Of a stretch of 17,672 bases of DNA, positions 1 to 7,166 are shown piece after piece. The notes below the pieces were generated by a model. It did not search any database and was not told the DNA's origin. It saw only the letters and a list, made by a program, of their open reading frames with translations. Made by a program: the position numbers and the translations under genes. The stretch's first letter is position 1, and every line of letters begins with the position of its first letter. Location: NCBI GenBank assembly GCA_946415695.1, contig CAMKTM010000019.1, positions 1 through 17,672 of the forward strand. Reading direction: 5' to 3'. This DNA comes from an uncultured Prevotellaceae bacterium. GTDB lineage: Bacteria > Bacteroidota > Bacteroidia > Bacteroidales > Bacteroidaceae.

Positions 1-3
1 GTT

Positions 4-88
4 GACAATAAGAGCGTGCCTCGTTCTCGGCGCTCTAGCGCCAAGGCGCGCTTTTAATGCGCGGAAGACAATAAAGGCGTGCCTCGTT
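4..88. repeat. Two direct copies of a 22-bp GC-rich word
   Basis: Positions 4-25 and 67-88 are near-identical 22-mers, differing at about two central positions, that end in GCGTGCCTCGTT. They are separated by about 40 bases containing short palindromes around GGCGCTCTAGCGCC. The inverse word GCACGCCTTTATT recurs at about 12076, and GGCACGCC words recur at about 12096, 17409 and 17651. The rest of the 181-base leader up to the first gene holds an A/T-rich run of AAATCGTAAATCGTTAAAC (146-172) and no TAnnTTTG promoter that I could see. Confidence 0.6.
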
Positions 89-181
89 TTTTCGGGACGA
101 CGTGCCATGTGTTTGGAAAAAGAAGACGGTTTTTGCCGAACTCACGTTAAATCGTAAATCGTTAAACAGAAGCTCAGACAG

Positions 182-3100
182 ATGACGCTGAAAGACACTT
201 CCTTCGTGGACCTCATGCTAAAGAGGGTCTATAATGTCCTTCTCATTGCCAATCCCTACGACGCTTTCATGCTGGAGGATGATGGCCGTGTGGACGAAAA
301 GATATTCTCGGAGTACGCCAAGCTGGGACTTCGCTTCCCGCCGCGCTTCATCCAGGTTCACAATGGCGAAGAGGCCAAAGAGCAGATGGCCGGCGGACAA
401 ATCAACCTTGTCATCGTGATGCCTGCTGCCGAGGACAACTCGGTGTTCGACATCGCTCGCGACATCAAACTTAACTACCCCACGACGCCAATCGTGGTGC
501 TTACGCCGTTCAGCCATGGCATCACGAAACGCATGGAGAACGAAGACCTCTCCGTCTTCGAGTACGTCTTCTGCTGGCTTGGCAACACGGAGTTGCTGCT
601 CTCCATCATCAAGCTTATGGAGGACCGCATGAACCTGGAGCACGACATACGGTCGGCAGGCGTGCAGATGCTGCTCGTCGTGGAGGACGGCATCCGCTTC
701 TACTCCAGCATCCTGCCGACGCTCTATAAGTTCGTCCTGCAGCAAAGCCTTGAGTTCGCCACAGAAGCCCTCAATACGAGCCTCGAAGCCCTGCGAATGC
801 GTGGCCGCCCAAAGATTGTGCTCGCCCGCAACTACGAGGAAGCCTGGGAACTCTACAACCGTTTTGCCGACAACACCCTGGGCGTTATCAGCGACTGCCG
901 TTTCCCTCTCATAGCCGGTGGCGAGAAGGTGGAGGACGCAGGCTTCAAGTTGCTCAGCGCCATCCGGGCACGCGACCCATACGTGCCACTCATCCTCGAC
1001 TCGAGCGAAACGGAGAATGCCGCTCTTGCAAAAGAGTGTCACGCAAGTTTCATCGACAAGAACTCGAAAAAGATTGACGTTGACCTGCGCGACCACCTGC
1101 GCGACTACTTCGGCTTCGGCGACTTCATCTTCCGCGACCCCGACACGATGGAGGAGGTGGCACGACTGCACAACCTGAAGGACCTGCAGGACAACATCAT
1201 GACGTTGCCCACGCGCAGCCTGCTCTACCACATCTCGCACAACAACGTGAGCCGCTGGCTTGCCTCGCGTGCCCTCTTTCCCATATCGGAATTTCTGAAA
1301 CGTATCACGTGGGAGAGCCTGCAGGACGTCGATGCGCACCGAGCCATCATCCTCGATGCCATCGTCGCCTATCGAAGGATGAAGAACCAGGGCGTCGTGG
1401 CAGTCTTCCAGAGAGAACGCTTCGACCAGTACAGCAACTTTGCCCGCATCGGCGAGGGAAGTCTTGGCGGCAAGGGACGCGGCCTCGCATTCATCGACCA
1501 TCTGCTCGGCCGACACACCGACCTCATCAAGAAGGAAGGCGTCACCGTCTGCATACCGAAGACCGTCGTGCTCTGTACCGACATCTTCGACGAGTTCATG
1601 GACACCAACGACCTCTACCAGCTTGCACTCAGCGACATCCCAGACGAGGAGATTCTCCAGCACTTCCTCCGCGCACGGCTTCCCATGCGGCTTGTCGGCG
1701 ACATGGAAGCCTTCCTTGACGTCGTGGACGGCCCCATCGCGATACGTTCCTCAAGCCTCCTCGAGGACTCCCACTATCAGCCCTTCGCAGGAGTCTATAG
1801 TACCTATATGATACCTTCGGCCCACGACCGCTACGAGCGTCTCTCGATGCTCTCCGAAGCCATCAAGGCCGTCTATGCCAGCGTCTTCTACCGCAACAGC
1901 AAGGACTACATGACGGCTACAAGCAATGTCATCGACCAGGAGAAGATGGCAGTCATCCTGCAGGAAGTGGTGGGCGAGGAACATGGCGGCAGGTTCTATC
2001 CCGTCATCAGCGGTGTGGCACGCAGCATCAACTACTACCCCATCGGCGACGAGAAGGCCGAAGAGGGTACCGTCTCGCTGGCAATGGGTCTCGGCAAGTA
2101 CATCGTCGATGGCGGCACGAGCCTTCGTGTATGCCCGGCACATCCGCATCAGGTCTTGCAGATGAGCGAGATGGAGATTGCCCTACGCGACACCCAGACA
2201 TACTTCCTCGCCTTGCGTGCCGAGAGTTCGAAAGAAGCTGGCGAGATGAGCGTCAATGATGGTTTCAACCTCATCAAGGTACCTGTCCGTGAGGCAGAAG
2301 GCGACGGCACGCTGCAATGGATCTGTTCTACCTACGACCCGATGAACCAATGCATCTACGACGGCTTCTACGAAGGGCGCAACCGCAAGATTATCTCCTT
2401 CGCTGGCGTACTGCAGAGCGATGTCTTCCCTTTGGCCGAACTGATGCGTAAAGTGCTTCTGTATGGACAGGACGAGATGAAGCGTCCCGTGGAGATAGAG
2501 TTCGCCGTCAACCTCCATGCCGACCGCACGGGCGAGTTCTGCCTCCTGCAGATACGTCCGATGGTGGACAACCGCATGGAACTCGATGAAGACCTCACGC
2601 TTGTTGCCGACGAGGACTGCCTCCTGCGCTCGCATTCAGCAATCGGGCACGGCATCTATACCGACATACAGGACATCGTCTATGTGAAGACAGAAGGCTA
2701 CACACCCGCCAACAACCCCGCCATCGCCGAAGAAATAGAGAGAATAAACAGGACGTTCCTTGCCCCCAAAGCCTCCCCCTGCCCCTCCAAAGGAGGGGAG
2801 AACGGCGAGGCAGCGGGAAGATTCACCCCTCCTTTGGAGGGGCAGGGGGAGGCTGCTTCTTACCTCCTCATCGGCCCCGGGCGTTGGGGAAGCAGCGACC
2901 CATGGCTCGGCATTCCCGTGAAGTGGAGCCACATCAGCGCGGCACAGGTCATCGTCGAGGCAGGACTGGACAGCTTCCAGGTGGACCCCAGCCAAGGCAC
3001 TCACTTCTTCCAGAACCTCACGTCGCTTGGCGTCTGCTACCTTACCATCAACGCTTTCCGAGGCGACGGCATCTACCGGCAGGAAGTCCTCGATGCGCTG

Positions 3101-3205
3101 CCAGCCGTACAGGAAACAGTACATGTCCGCCACGTCCGCTTGCCCGCTCCCCTCATCATCAAGGTCGATGGCTGCAAGAAAGAAGCGGTGGTGCTTACAG
3201 AGTGA
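182..3205 (+). CDS. PEP/pyruvate-binding (PPDK ATP-grasp-like) protein with receiver-like N-terminus
   Basis: The 1007-residue product starts at an ATG that follows an A-rich leader. Residues about 17-145 and 160-305 read as two response-regulator-like alpha/beta domains (strands such as NVLLIANP, INLVIVMP, TPIVVLTP). From about 425 it resembles the nucleotide-binding domain of pyruvate phosphate dikinase/PEP synthase: GSLGGKGRG at about 425-433, IAIRSSSLLEDS at about 519 and LQIRPM at about 789. GPGRWGSSDPW at about 897 and the following PSQGTHFFQNLTS belong to a conserved C-terminal region. I see no phosphohistidine swivel domain and no PEP-utilising TIM barrel, so it is probably not a complete PEP synthase; the reaction is unknown. 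Residues about 863-890 are encoded by a palindromic repeat inserted in frame. The stop codon lies in the first unit of the downstream repeat array. Confidence 0.88.
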   Translation: MTLKDTSFVDLMLKRVYNVLLIANPYDAFMLEDDGRVDEKIFSEYAKLGLRFPPRFIQVHNGEEAKEQMAGGQINLVIVMPAAEDNSVFDIARDIKLNYPTTPIVVLTPFSHGITKRMENEDLSVFEYVFCWLGNTELLLSIIKLMEDRMNLEHDIRSAGVQMLLVVEDGIRFYSSILPTLYKFVLQQSLEFATEALNTSLEALRMRGRPKIVLARNYEEAWELYNRFADNTLGVISDCRFPLIAGGEKVEDAGFKLLSAIRARDPYVPLILDSSETENAALAKECHASFIDKNSKKIDVDLRDHLRDYFGFGDFIFRDPDTMEEVARLHNLKDLQDNIMTLPTRSLLYHISHNNVSRWLASRALFPISEFLKRITWESLQDVDAHRAIILDAIVAYRRMKNQGVVAVFQRERFDQYSNFARIGEGSLGGKGRGLAFIDHLLGRHTDLIKKEGVTVCIPKTVVLCTDIFDEFMDTNDLYQLALSDIPDEEILQHFLRARLPMRLVGDMEAFLDVVDGPIAIRSSSLLEDSHYQPFAGVYSTYMIPSAHDRYERLSMLSEAIKAVYASVFYRNSKDYMTATSNVIDQEKMAVILQEVVGEEHGGRFYPVISGVARSINYYPIGDEKAEEGTVSLAMGLGKYIVDGGTSLRVCPAHPHQVLQMSEMEIALRDTQTYFLALRAESSKEAGEMSVNDGFNLIKVPVREAEGDGTLQWICSTYDPMNQCIYDGFYEGRNRKIISFAGVLQSDVFPLAELMRKVLLYGQDEMKRPVEIEFAVNLHADRTGEFCLLQIRPMVDNRMELDEDLTLVADEDCLLRSHSAIGHGIYTDIQDIVYVKTEGYTPANNPAIAEEIERINRTFLAPKASPCPSKGGENGEAAGRFTPPLEGQGEAASYLLIGPGRWGSSDPWLGIPVKWSHISAAQVIVEAGLDSFQVDPSQGTHFFQNLTSLGVCYLTINAFRGDGIYRQEVLDALPAVQETVHVRHVRLPAPLIIKVDGCKKEAVVLTE
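2771..2853. repeat. Palindromic element read in frame inside the PPDK-like gene
   Basis: Positions 2771-2798 and 2826-2853 are a perfect 28-bp inverted repeat around a 27-base loop. Each arm contains the smaller palindrome CCCCTCC-AAA/TTT-GGAGGGG. The translated insert is rich in Pro, Gly and Glu (for example PPLEGQGEA) and separates the segment ending ERINRTFLA from the conserved SYLLIGPGRWGSS block, so the host frame is kept. It belongs to the same composition class as the copies at 7447, 7995, 8077, 10295, 15371 and 16758. Confidence 0.9.
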
Positions 3206-3405
3206 AAAGTGAAAAGTGAAAAGTGAAAAATTTGCTACCGCTGAAAGGTTAGAAGATGTCAGCCATTATGCTATCAGCCAAGGGGCGTTGCCATGGGCTA
3301 AAATCTTTCTGACCTTTCAGGCCGTATTTTCTTCTTTTATGAGGTTAGGTATAAGGGAACTTCGTGCGGTAGCAAATTCTTCACTCTTCACTCTTCACTC
3401 TTCAC
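3202..3405. repeat. Element with inverted terminal repeats (MITE-like) in the spacer before the symporter
   Basis: The left end is four 7-bp units of GTGAAAA (3202-3229) leading into TTTGCTACCGC. The right end is GCGGTAGCAAA followed by inverted units TTCACTC. Positions 3223-3241 and 3366-3384 match as inverted copies at 18 of 19 positions. A nested inverted pair lies inside, 3241-3253 (CTGAAAGGTTAGA) with 3308-3320 (TCTGACCTTTCAG), plus a GGCGTTGCC hairpin near 3282-3290. No transposase is encoded, so it is either a non-autonomous element or a structured RNA or DNA spacer. Confidence 0.7.
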
Positions 3406-3471
3406 TTTTAGTTCTTCATTCTTCACTTTTCATTCTTCATTCTTCATTCTTCATTCTTCATTCTTCATTTT
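3380..3471. repeat. Tandem TTCACTC / TTCATTC arrays just upstream of the symporter start
   Basis: Short units TTCACTC (about 3380-3405) and TTCATTC (about 3416-3465) run almost up to the ATG at 3476. The units are 7 bp, so changes in copy number would alter leader length without touching the frame of the gene. No Shine-Dalgarno-like sequence is visible between the array and the start codon. Confidence 0.8.
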
Positions 3472-3475
3472 CATT

Positions 3476-4867
3476 ATGGAATTCTTCAATACGATTAGCG
3501 ACTGGCTGTGGACCTACGTGGTCATTACGATGCTTGTGGGCAGCGCGCTCTATTTCACCTGGAACCTGCGGGCGGTGCAGTTCACGATGCTGCCCACGAT
3601 GATTAAGAATCTTTTCAGCTCAGGCAACGAGCCTATAGAGAGCATTGGCAGGCGAAAGATTACTTCCTTCCAAGCCTTTGCCATCAGTCTTAGTTCAAGA
3701 GTAGGCACGGGCAACCTTGCCGGTGTGGCGAGCGCCATCTTCGTGGGAGGCCCGGGAGCCGTCTTCTGGATGTGGGTGATGGCTTTGCTTGGAGCCTCCA
3801 CAGCATTCATGGAAGCCACACTTGCCCAGCTCTTCAAGCGGCGGGGAAGGGAGAGTTTCTACGGCGGACCCGCGTACTACATGAAGTACGGTCTGAAACG
3901 TCCGTGGATGGGAGTGCTCTTTGCATGCCTCATCATCTACGGTTTCGGACTCTCCAACCAGATTGTGCAGAGCAACACGCTTTGCGACGCCATATCCCAT
4001 GCCTTCCATGTCCCGATGCACTATGTGGCTGTGGGACTGGCACTCCTGACGCTGGCCATCATCTTCGGCGGCATCCATCGCATAGCCCGCTTCTGTGCGA
4101 TGATTGTTCCCTTCATGGCTTTCGGCTACATTCTGCTGGCGCTCTACATCCTCGCCGTGAACGTGACGGAGATTCCCGCCATGCTGAGCCTCATCGTCCG
4201 CAGTGCTTTCGGATGGGAGCAGGCGGCAGGCGGTGCCGTGGGCATTGCTGTGATGCAAGGCGTGAAGCGCGGCCTCTTCTCGAACGAGGCAGGCGAGGGC
4301 AGCGCTCCCAATGCCGCTGCCACAGCCACCATTCCCCATCCCGTCTATCAGGGCTTGCTGCAAAGCCTCGGCGTCTTTGCCGACACGCTCGTCATCTGCA
4401 CCTGCACGGCCTTCATCATCCTGTTGAGCGGCCTCTATGCCGATGGCAGCGACGGCATCATCCTCACCGGCCATGCCATGGAACACCACCTGGGGAACTT
4501 CGGCGGATGGTTCCTCATGGCTGCCATCTTCCTGTTTGCCTATTCCACCATCATCGCCAACTATTTCTACGGCGAGACGAACGTCCGCTACATCTCGGAC
4601 AAGCCGTGGGCCGTCGCGCTGTTCCGCTGGCTGAGCGGCGGCGTCGTGCTGATGGGCGGCTTCATGTCGCTGCAACAGGCATGGAGCATCGTGGACCTCG
4701 CCATGGCCTTGATGACCATCACCAACCTCATCGCCGTCTGCCTCCTGAGCCGCTATGCCTTCCGTCTGCTCAGCGACTTCCGCGAGCAACTCAAGAAGGG
4801 AAACGAGCCTGTCTTCAATCCCGACCTCTTTCCCGAAGCCGACCTCGAAGGATGGAAGGAAAGGTGA
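3476..4867 (+). CDS. Sodium:alanine symporter family (AGCS) amino-acid carrier
   Basis: This 463-residue inner-membrane protein is hydrophobic throughout, with about ten or more predicted helices. It carries family hallmarks: GTGNLAGVA at about 78-86 and FSNEAGEGSAPNAAATA at about 267-283. Family members take up alanine, glycine or related amino acids using a Na+ gradient; the exact substrate cannot be read from sequence. The length is normal for the family. The start at 3476 is the first ATG that gives the usual short amphipathic N-terminus (MEFFNTISDWLWTYVV); a longer frame upstream would translate the repeat array and is not credible. The gene stands alone and converges with the TonB receptor gene. 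Confidence 0.93.
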   Translation: MEFFNTISDWLWTYVVITMLVGSALYFTWNLRAVQFTMLPTMIKNLFSSGNEPIESIGRRKITSFQAFAISLSSRVGTGNLAGVASAIFVGGPGAVFWMWVMALLGASTAFMEATLAQLFKRRGRESFYGGPAYYMKYGLKRPWMGVLFACLIIYGFGLSNQIVQSNTLCDAISHAFHVPMHYVAVGLALLTLAIIFGGIHRIARFCAMIVPFMAFGYILLALYILAVNVTEIPAMLSLIVRSAFGWEQAAGGAVGIAVMQGVKRGLFSNEAGEGSAPNAAATATIPHPVYQGLLQSLGVFADTLVICTCTAFIILLSGLYADGSDGIILTGHAMEHHLGNFGGWFLMAAIFLFAYSTIIANYFYGETNVRYISDKPWAVALFRWLSGGVVLMGGFMSLQQAWSIVDLAMALMTITNLIAVCLLSRYAFRLLSDFREQLKKGNEPVFNPDLFPEADLEGWKER

Positions 4868-4904
4868 AAAAGGAGAAAATTGAAAAGCTTAAAAGGAGGA
4901 GGGG

Positions 4905-4972
4905 TTTGCTTGTACATGTAAAAGCAATTGCTTGTACATGTAGAAGCAATTGCACGTACATGTACAAGCAAA
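4905..4972. repeat. 22-bp repeat array (TGTACATGTA core) between convergent genes
   Basis: Units at 4908-4929 and 4930-4951 are near-identical copies of GCTTGTACATGTAAAAGCAA plus two bases. A third, diverged and partly inverted unit is at 4952-4971. Positions 4905-4920 and 4957-4972 form a perfect 16-bp inverted repeat, so a transcript from either direction can fold into a hairpin. It sits between two facing 3' ends (4867 and 5021), which suits a bidirectional terminator, but there is no clear T-run, so that role is inferred. There are no spacers, so this is not CRISPR. Confidence 0.8.
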
Positions 4973-5020
4973 CAACCCGCCGTGCCGCATCGTGCCATTC
5001 GTCGTTGGTGCGGGCAGGGT

Positions 5021-7000
5021 TCAGAGAGTGTAGCGGAGCGTCAGGGCAAAGCGGCGACCGGGCATCGGCCAGCGCTGTATCATTTCGTATCGCTCGTCCC
5101 AAAGGTTCTGGCATTCTGCCTCGACGGTATAAGCGCCTTTGGGCTTTCTGGGGCGGAAGGTGTAGCCAAGCTTGATGTCGGTGCAGTTGTAGGCGGAAAG
5201 TGGTTCCTCTATGGCGTTCTCGGCCGTCCAGTAGCGCTTGCCGACATACATGTGGCTGAGGCTTGCCGTAATGGTTCCTCGGAGCTGGCGGACGGGAAGG
5301 GAGAGCGTGTAGATGGCCGAGCACGACCAGCGGGGCGAATAGGCGATGAAGTCGTTGTAGGCATCCTCGGTGGGGTCGGTGCGGTTGCGGTCGTCCTGGA
5401 ACGTGGTGGAAAGGAAAAGGGAGTGAAGGCATTTGCCGTCAATCCATCGTTTGTTTTCCATCTCGTAGTTGAGCCGCAGCGAAGCGTCGATGCCGAGGCA
5501 GCGTGTCTGACCGTAGTTGAGCATCGTCCATTGGTAGGAGCCCTTGAGCGGCAGACAGACGATGCGGTCCTGCACGCGGTTCCAGTAGGCGTCGGCTTGG
5601 AGCTGAAGGCTGAAAGCGGAATGCCTGAAGTCGTAGGTAAGTCCGAGGTCGAGCTGCTTTGTGTATTCGGGACGAAGGTTGCGGTTGCCCACGAGGGTGT
5701 AGTACAGGTCGTTGAGGGTCGGCACGCGGAAAATGGTCTTGTAGAAGGTGCGCAGCATGAGGCCGTTCCCGAAGCTGTAGCTTGCCAGGGCATTCCACGT
5801 CACCTTCTGCAGGGGTTTGGCTCCGAGGTGGGTGTGGTCGGCCACGTGCGTGTAGAGCATGGCAGCGTTGACGTTCAGGCCGCGCCATTTATAGAAGGCG
5901 GCAAGGGAGGTCTTGCTGTCCAGACGATAGACGTAGCGGAAGCCCCGGACGTCGGTTGTGAGGTCAGACCATCGCAGGTCGGTGGAGACGGAGGCTCCGA
6001 GCCCGTGCCATTCCCACGAGCCTGCCACAGCACCATAGATGTCCTGCTGGTGATAGCGGTTGTTGGCATGAGCAGAAATGTTTTCGGGATAGTCGGAACG
6101 ATAATGAAGCAAGTCGTTCGTATATTTCAGGATGCCGCGCACGCCGAAGTTGCCGTACTGCTGCCGCCATGTCAGTTGCGTGAAGAAGTTGCGGTCCCAT
6201 TCGCGTCCCACGTCAGTATAGGCATTGGAAAGTCTGCGCACGATGCCTCCCGGCAAGCCTCGCACGGAACGGAAGTAATAGGTGTGCCACTGGAAGCCTC
6301 GCCAGAAGGCACAGCCCTCGACGCGAAACATCGTGATGTCGGCGTTGCGGCGCGTGCCCGTAGTGTCCTCGTATTGCGTATGATAGGCAAAGGGATAGTC
6401 TCCACGGCTCCGGGTGAAAGCTGCATCGATGAAGCCGAAGCGTTTGAAGGAAAAGGTGGCCGAAGCCTTATGGGTGCCGAAGGAGCCGTTCTGATAGGAA
6501 ACCTGAAGGGACGTGGAGTCGGGCCGGTGGGTCTTGAGATAAACGGTGGAAGCCGAGGCGTACTCCGAAGCCGCCATCAGCATTTCGCTCTTGTTGGCAT
6601 TGAAGAGCGAGACGCTTTCGAGGGTTGTGAGAGAAAACTTTCCGAGGTCAACGGTGCCGTTCTGGGCATTGGTGATGCGCACGCCGTCGAGATAAACGCC
6701 GACATGCTGCGACCCGAGCGAGCGGACGTTGACCGTCTTCTGCCCGCCCAGTCCGCCGTAGTCTTTTATCTGCACGCCAGCCATGTACTTCAAGGCATCG
6801 GCCACGCTGTTCGACGGCAGTCCTTGCAACTGCTGACGGGAGATGGTCTGGTTGGAAGTCGTCTCACGAAAGCCTCTAACCACCACCTCTTGCATCTGAC
6901 GAGGGATGGAATCCTGCTGGGCAAATAAAGAGAAAGAGGTGAAAAGGTGAAAGATTAAAAAGGCAAAGAGAGAGAGATTAATGAACCTCTTGAAATTCAT
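5021..7000 (-). CDS. TonB-dependent outer-membrane receptor (BtuB/FepA-like layout)
   Basis: The 659-residue product has a Sec signal peptide (about residues 1-28, ending SLFAQ). It then has a TonB-box/plug region beginning MQEVVVRGF, with typical plug motifs (ADALKYMAGVQIKDYGG, VNVRSLG, VGVYLDGVRI), followed by a beta-barrel. The C-terminus FALTLRYTL is barrel-like, although it ends in Leu rather than the usual aromatic residue. There is no carboxypeptidase-like N-terminal extension and no SusD partner nearby, so it is not a SusCD glycan importer; a vitamin, siderophore or metal-chelate substrate is likely but undetermined. No cobalamin riboswitch is visible upstream, only A/T-rich repeats. 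The start at 7000 is the first ATG after an in-frame stop in the repeat. Confidence 0.92.
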   Translation of the reverse strand: MNFKRFINLSLFAFLIFHLFTSFSLFAQQDSIPRQMQEVVVRGFRETTSNQTISRQQLQGLPSNSVADALKYMAGVQIKDYGGLGGQKTVNVRSLGSQHVGVYLDGVRITNAQNGTVDLGKFSLTTLESVSLFNANKSEMLMAASEYASASTVYLKTHRPDSTSLQVSYQNGSFGTHKASATFSFKRFGFIDAAFTRSRGDYPFAYHTQYEDTTGTRRNADITMFRVEGCAFWRGFQWHTYYFRSVRGLPGGIVRRLSNAYTDVGREWDRNFFTQLTWRQQYGNFGVRGILKYTNDLLHYRSDYPENISAHANNRYHQQDIYGAVAGSWEWHGLGASVSTDLRWSDLTTDVRGFRYVYRLDSKTSLAAFYKWRGLNVNAAMLYTHVADHTHLGAKPLQKVTWNALASYSFGNGLMLRTFYKTIFRVPTLNDLYYTLVGNRNLRPEYTKQLDLGLTYDFRHSAFSLQLQADAYWNRVQDRIVCLPLKGSYQWTMLNYGQTRCLGIDASLRLNYEMENKRWIDGKCLHSLFLSTTFQDDRNRTDPTEDAYNDFIAYSPRWSCSAIYTLSLPVRQLRGTITASLSHMYVGKRYWTAENAIEEPLSAYNCTDIKLGYTFRPRKPKGAYTVEAECQNLWDERYEMIQRWPMPGRRFALTLRYTL

Positions 7001-7145
7001 AATTCACAATTCATAATTCATAATTTTTATTCATAATTCACAATTCATAATTCATAATTTTTATTCATAATTCATAATTCATAATTAATTAGGCTACGCC
7101 CTAAGTTTGGCGAAGGAAATAATTATGAATTATGAATTGTGAATT
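7001..7145. repeat. AATTCATAATTCA array forming a long inverted repeat
   Basis: An identical 25-mer occurs at 7001-7025 and 7035-7059 (direct, period 34) and as a perfect inverted copy at 7121-7145. Further AATTCAT units lie between. The centre (7091-7115) is GC-richer (GGCTACGCCCTAA). The array separates the cytidylyltransferase stop (7167) from the TonB receptor start (7000). Its transcript could form a 25-bp stem, which might uncouple the two minus-strand genes. No promoter matching TAnnTTTG was recognised inside it. Confidence 0.85.
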
Positions 7146-7166
7146 AACTCCCTTAACTCCTTTCAT

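Noticed and set aside
218..1663. Minus-strand open frame of 481 codons within the PPDK-like gene
   Set aside because: It is antisense to a well-supported gene, rich in Val/Glu/His in the manner of reverse-strand shadows, with no domain.
3202..3405. Insertion sequence with transposase
   Set aside because: There are terminal inverted repeats but no transposase frame; at most it is a non-autonomous element.
3216..3602. Open frame through the spacer repeats upstream of the symporter
   Set aside because: It translates the TTCACTC/TTCATTC arrays into low-complexity Leu/His/Ser sequence and overlaps the symporter in another frame.
4905..4972. CRISPR array
   Set aside because: The 22-bp units are directly adjacent with no unique spacers, and there are no cas genes.
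4928..6928. Long plus-strand open frame of 666 codons opposite the TonB receptor
   Set aside because: The minus strand gives a complete TonB receptor with signal peptide, plug and barrel. The plus-strand product has no known motif and is an antisense by-product of GC-rich codon use.
7001..7145. Cobalamin riboswitch upstream of the BtuB-like receptor
   Set aside because: The leader is composed of AATTCAT repeats and has no B12-box-like conserved sequence.
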